Below, piece by piece: positions 32,578 to 32,972 of a DNA stretch of 32,972 bases (its first letter is position 1; every line of letters begins with the position of its first letter). The notes under the pieces were generated by a model, which had not been told where the DNA came from, searched no databases, and saw nothing but the letters and a program-made list of their open reading frames with translations. The position numbers and the translations under genes were made by a program. Location of the stretch: positions 7,373-40,344 of the forward strand of contig QXVZ01008788.1 of the NCBI GenBank assembly GCA_008931825.1. Reading direction: 5' to 3'. Origin of the DNA: Phallusia fumigata. Its lineage: Eukaryota; Chordata; Ascidiacea; Phlebobranchia; Ascidiidae.

Positions 32578-32972
32578 ACAGGTCGTATTTACAAAACAGG
32601 TTTCGAAAGCCCATTACCTCTGTCGCGTTAGTGTCTCGGTTTGGCTTCGTTGTCAAGTTGCCACGACTGCATTGGTCCGACGCCTTCGCCTATATCATAA
32701 TATTTGCTTTTTTGACGTGTCCATGTCCCGCGTGCAGTTTGATCTCGCCTCTAGGGTTTATGGGCTCACTTGAGGACGCCTATTAGGCAATCGCTTTTTG
32801 GAATAACAGATATTCATCTTGTCCCGAGTTGCGATTATGTAACTCTGCGAATGCGATTGGGAAACTTTGCGGATCTGATTCCCCAAAGGACATTGTTTTG
32901 TTTTCGCTTATCGCTGTCTTCAATTGGCGGAGAAACGTTATTCAGGTTATGCAATAGATTTAACTTGTTATT

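Larger units (their letters stand above)
31936..32972. other. Intron or downstream sequence of the sushi gene
   Basis: No further exon is recognised up to the window end. Contains the 117-bp duplication around the N at 32460. Confidence 0.45.

Overview
This window is animal nuclear DNA. The genes are split by short AT-rich introns with standard GT/AG junctions, AATAAA signals follow coding regions, and the recognisable proteins are metazoan. The divergent versions of CAPZA and FAM32A, the compact introns and the style of allelic duplication suggest an invertebrate deuterostome. My best guess is a tunicate such as Ciona, but this is inference and no search was possible.

Layout. 1-3564 has no recognised gene. 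3565-4806 (minus) encodes a 413-aa protein with one synaptotagmin-14/16-like C2 domain and, at its C-terminus, an R-SNARE-like half-motif with the zero-layer arginine in place. 4807-9982 is AT-rich and non-coding as far as I can see; it includes a 1391-bp direct duplication on either side of a single N. 9983-10336 (plus) is an intronless FAM32A. From 13506 (plus) runs the F-actin capping protein alpha subunit (CAPZA): seven exons are readable, one intron carries a tRNA-derived SINE-like element, and the gene breaks off at an N at 15989 with its last roughly 70 codons absent.

After 15989 the sequence becomes visibly richer in G+C. From there to about 24800 no gene is recognised, although two weak candidates are listed: a terminal exon near 18.0 kb and a 99-aa minus-strand ORF near 19.1 kb with a TATA box and a poly(A) signal. 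At 24831 (plus) a secreted sushi/CCP protein starts: signal peptide, furin-type site, basic stretch, then two six-cysteine CCP modules of the selectin/SRPX type. Its exons lie at 24831-25488, 31536-31730 and 31811-31935, and it probably continues past the window.

Four of the five Ns (7799, 17708, 18218, 32460) sit exactly between two copies of the same sequence, which points to unmerged contig ends or haplotypes rather than real duplications. The fifth (15989) interrupts CAPZA. The genes share no evident pathway; the most unusual item is the C2 plus R-SNARE-like protein.
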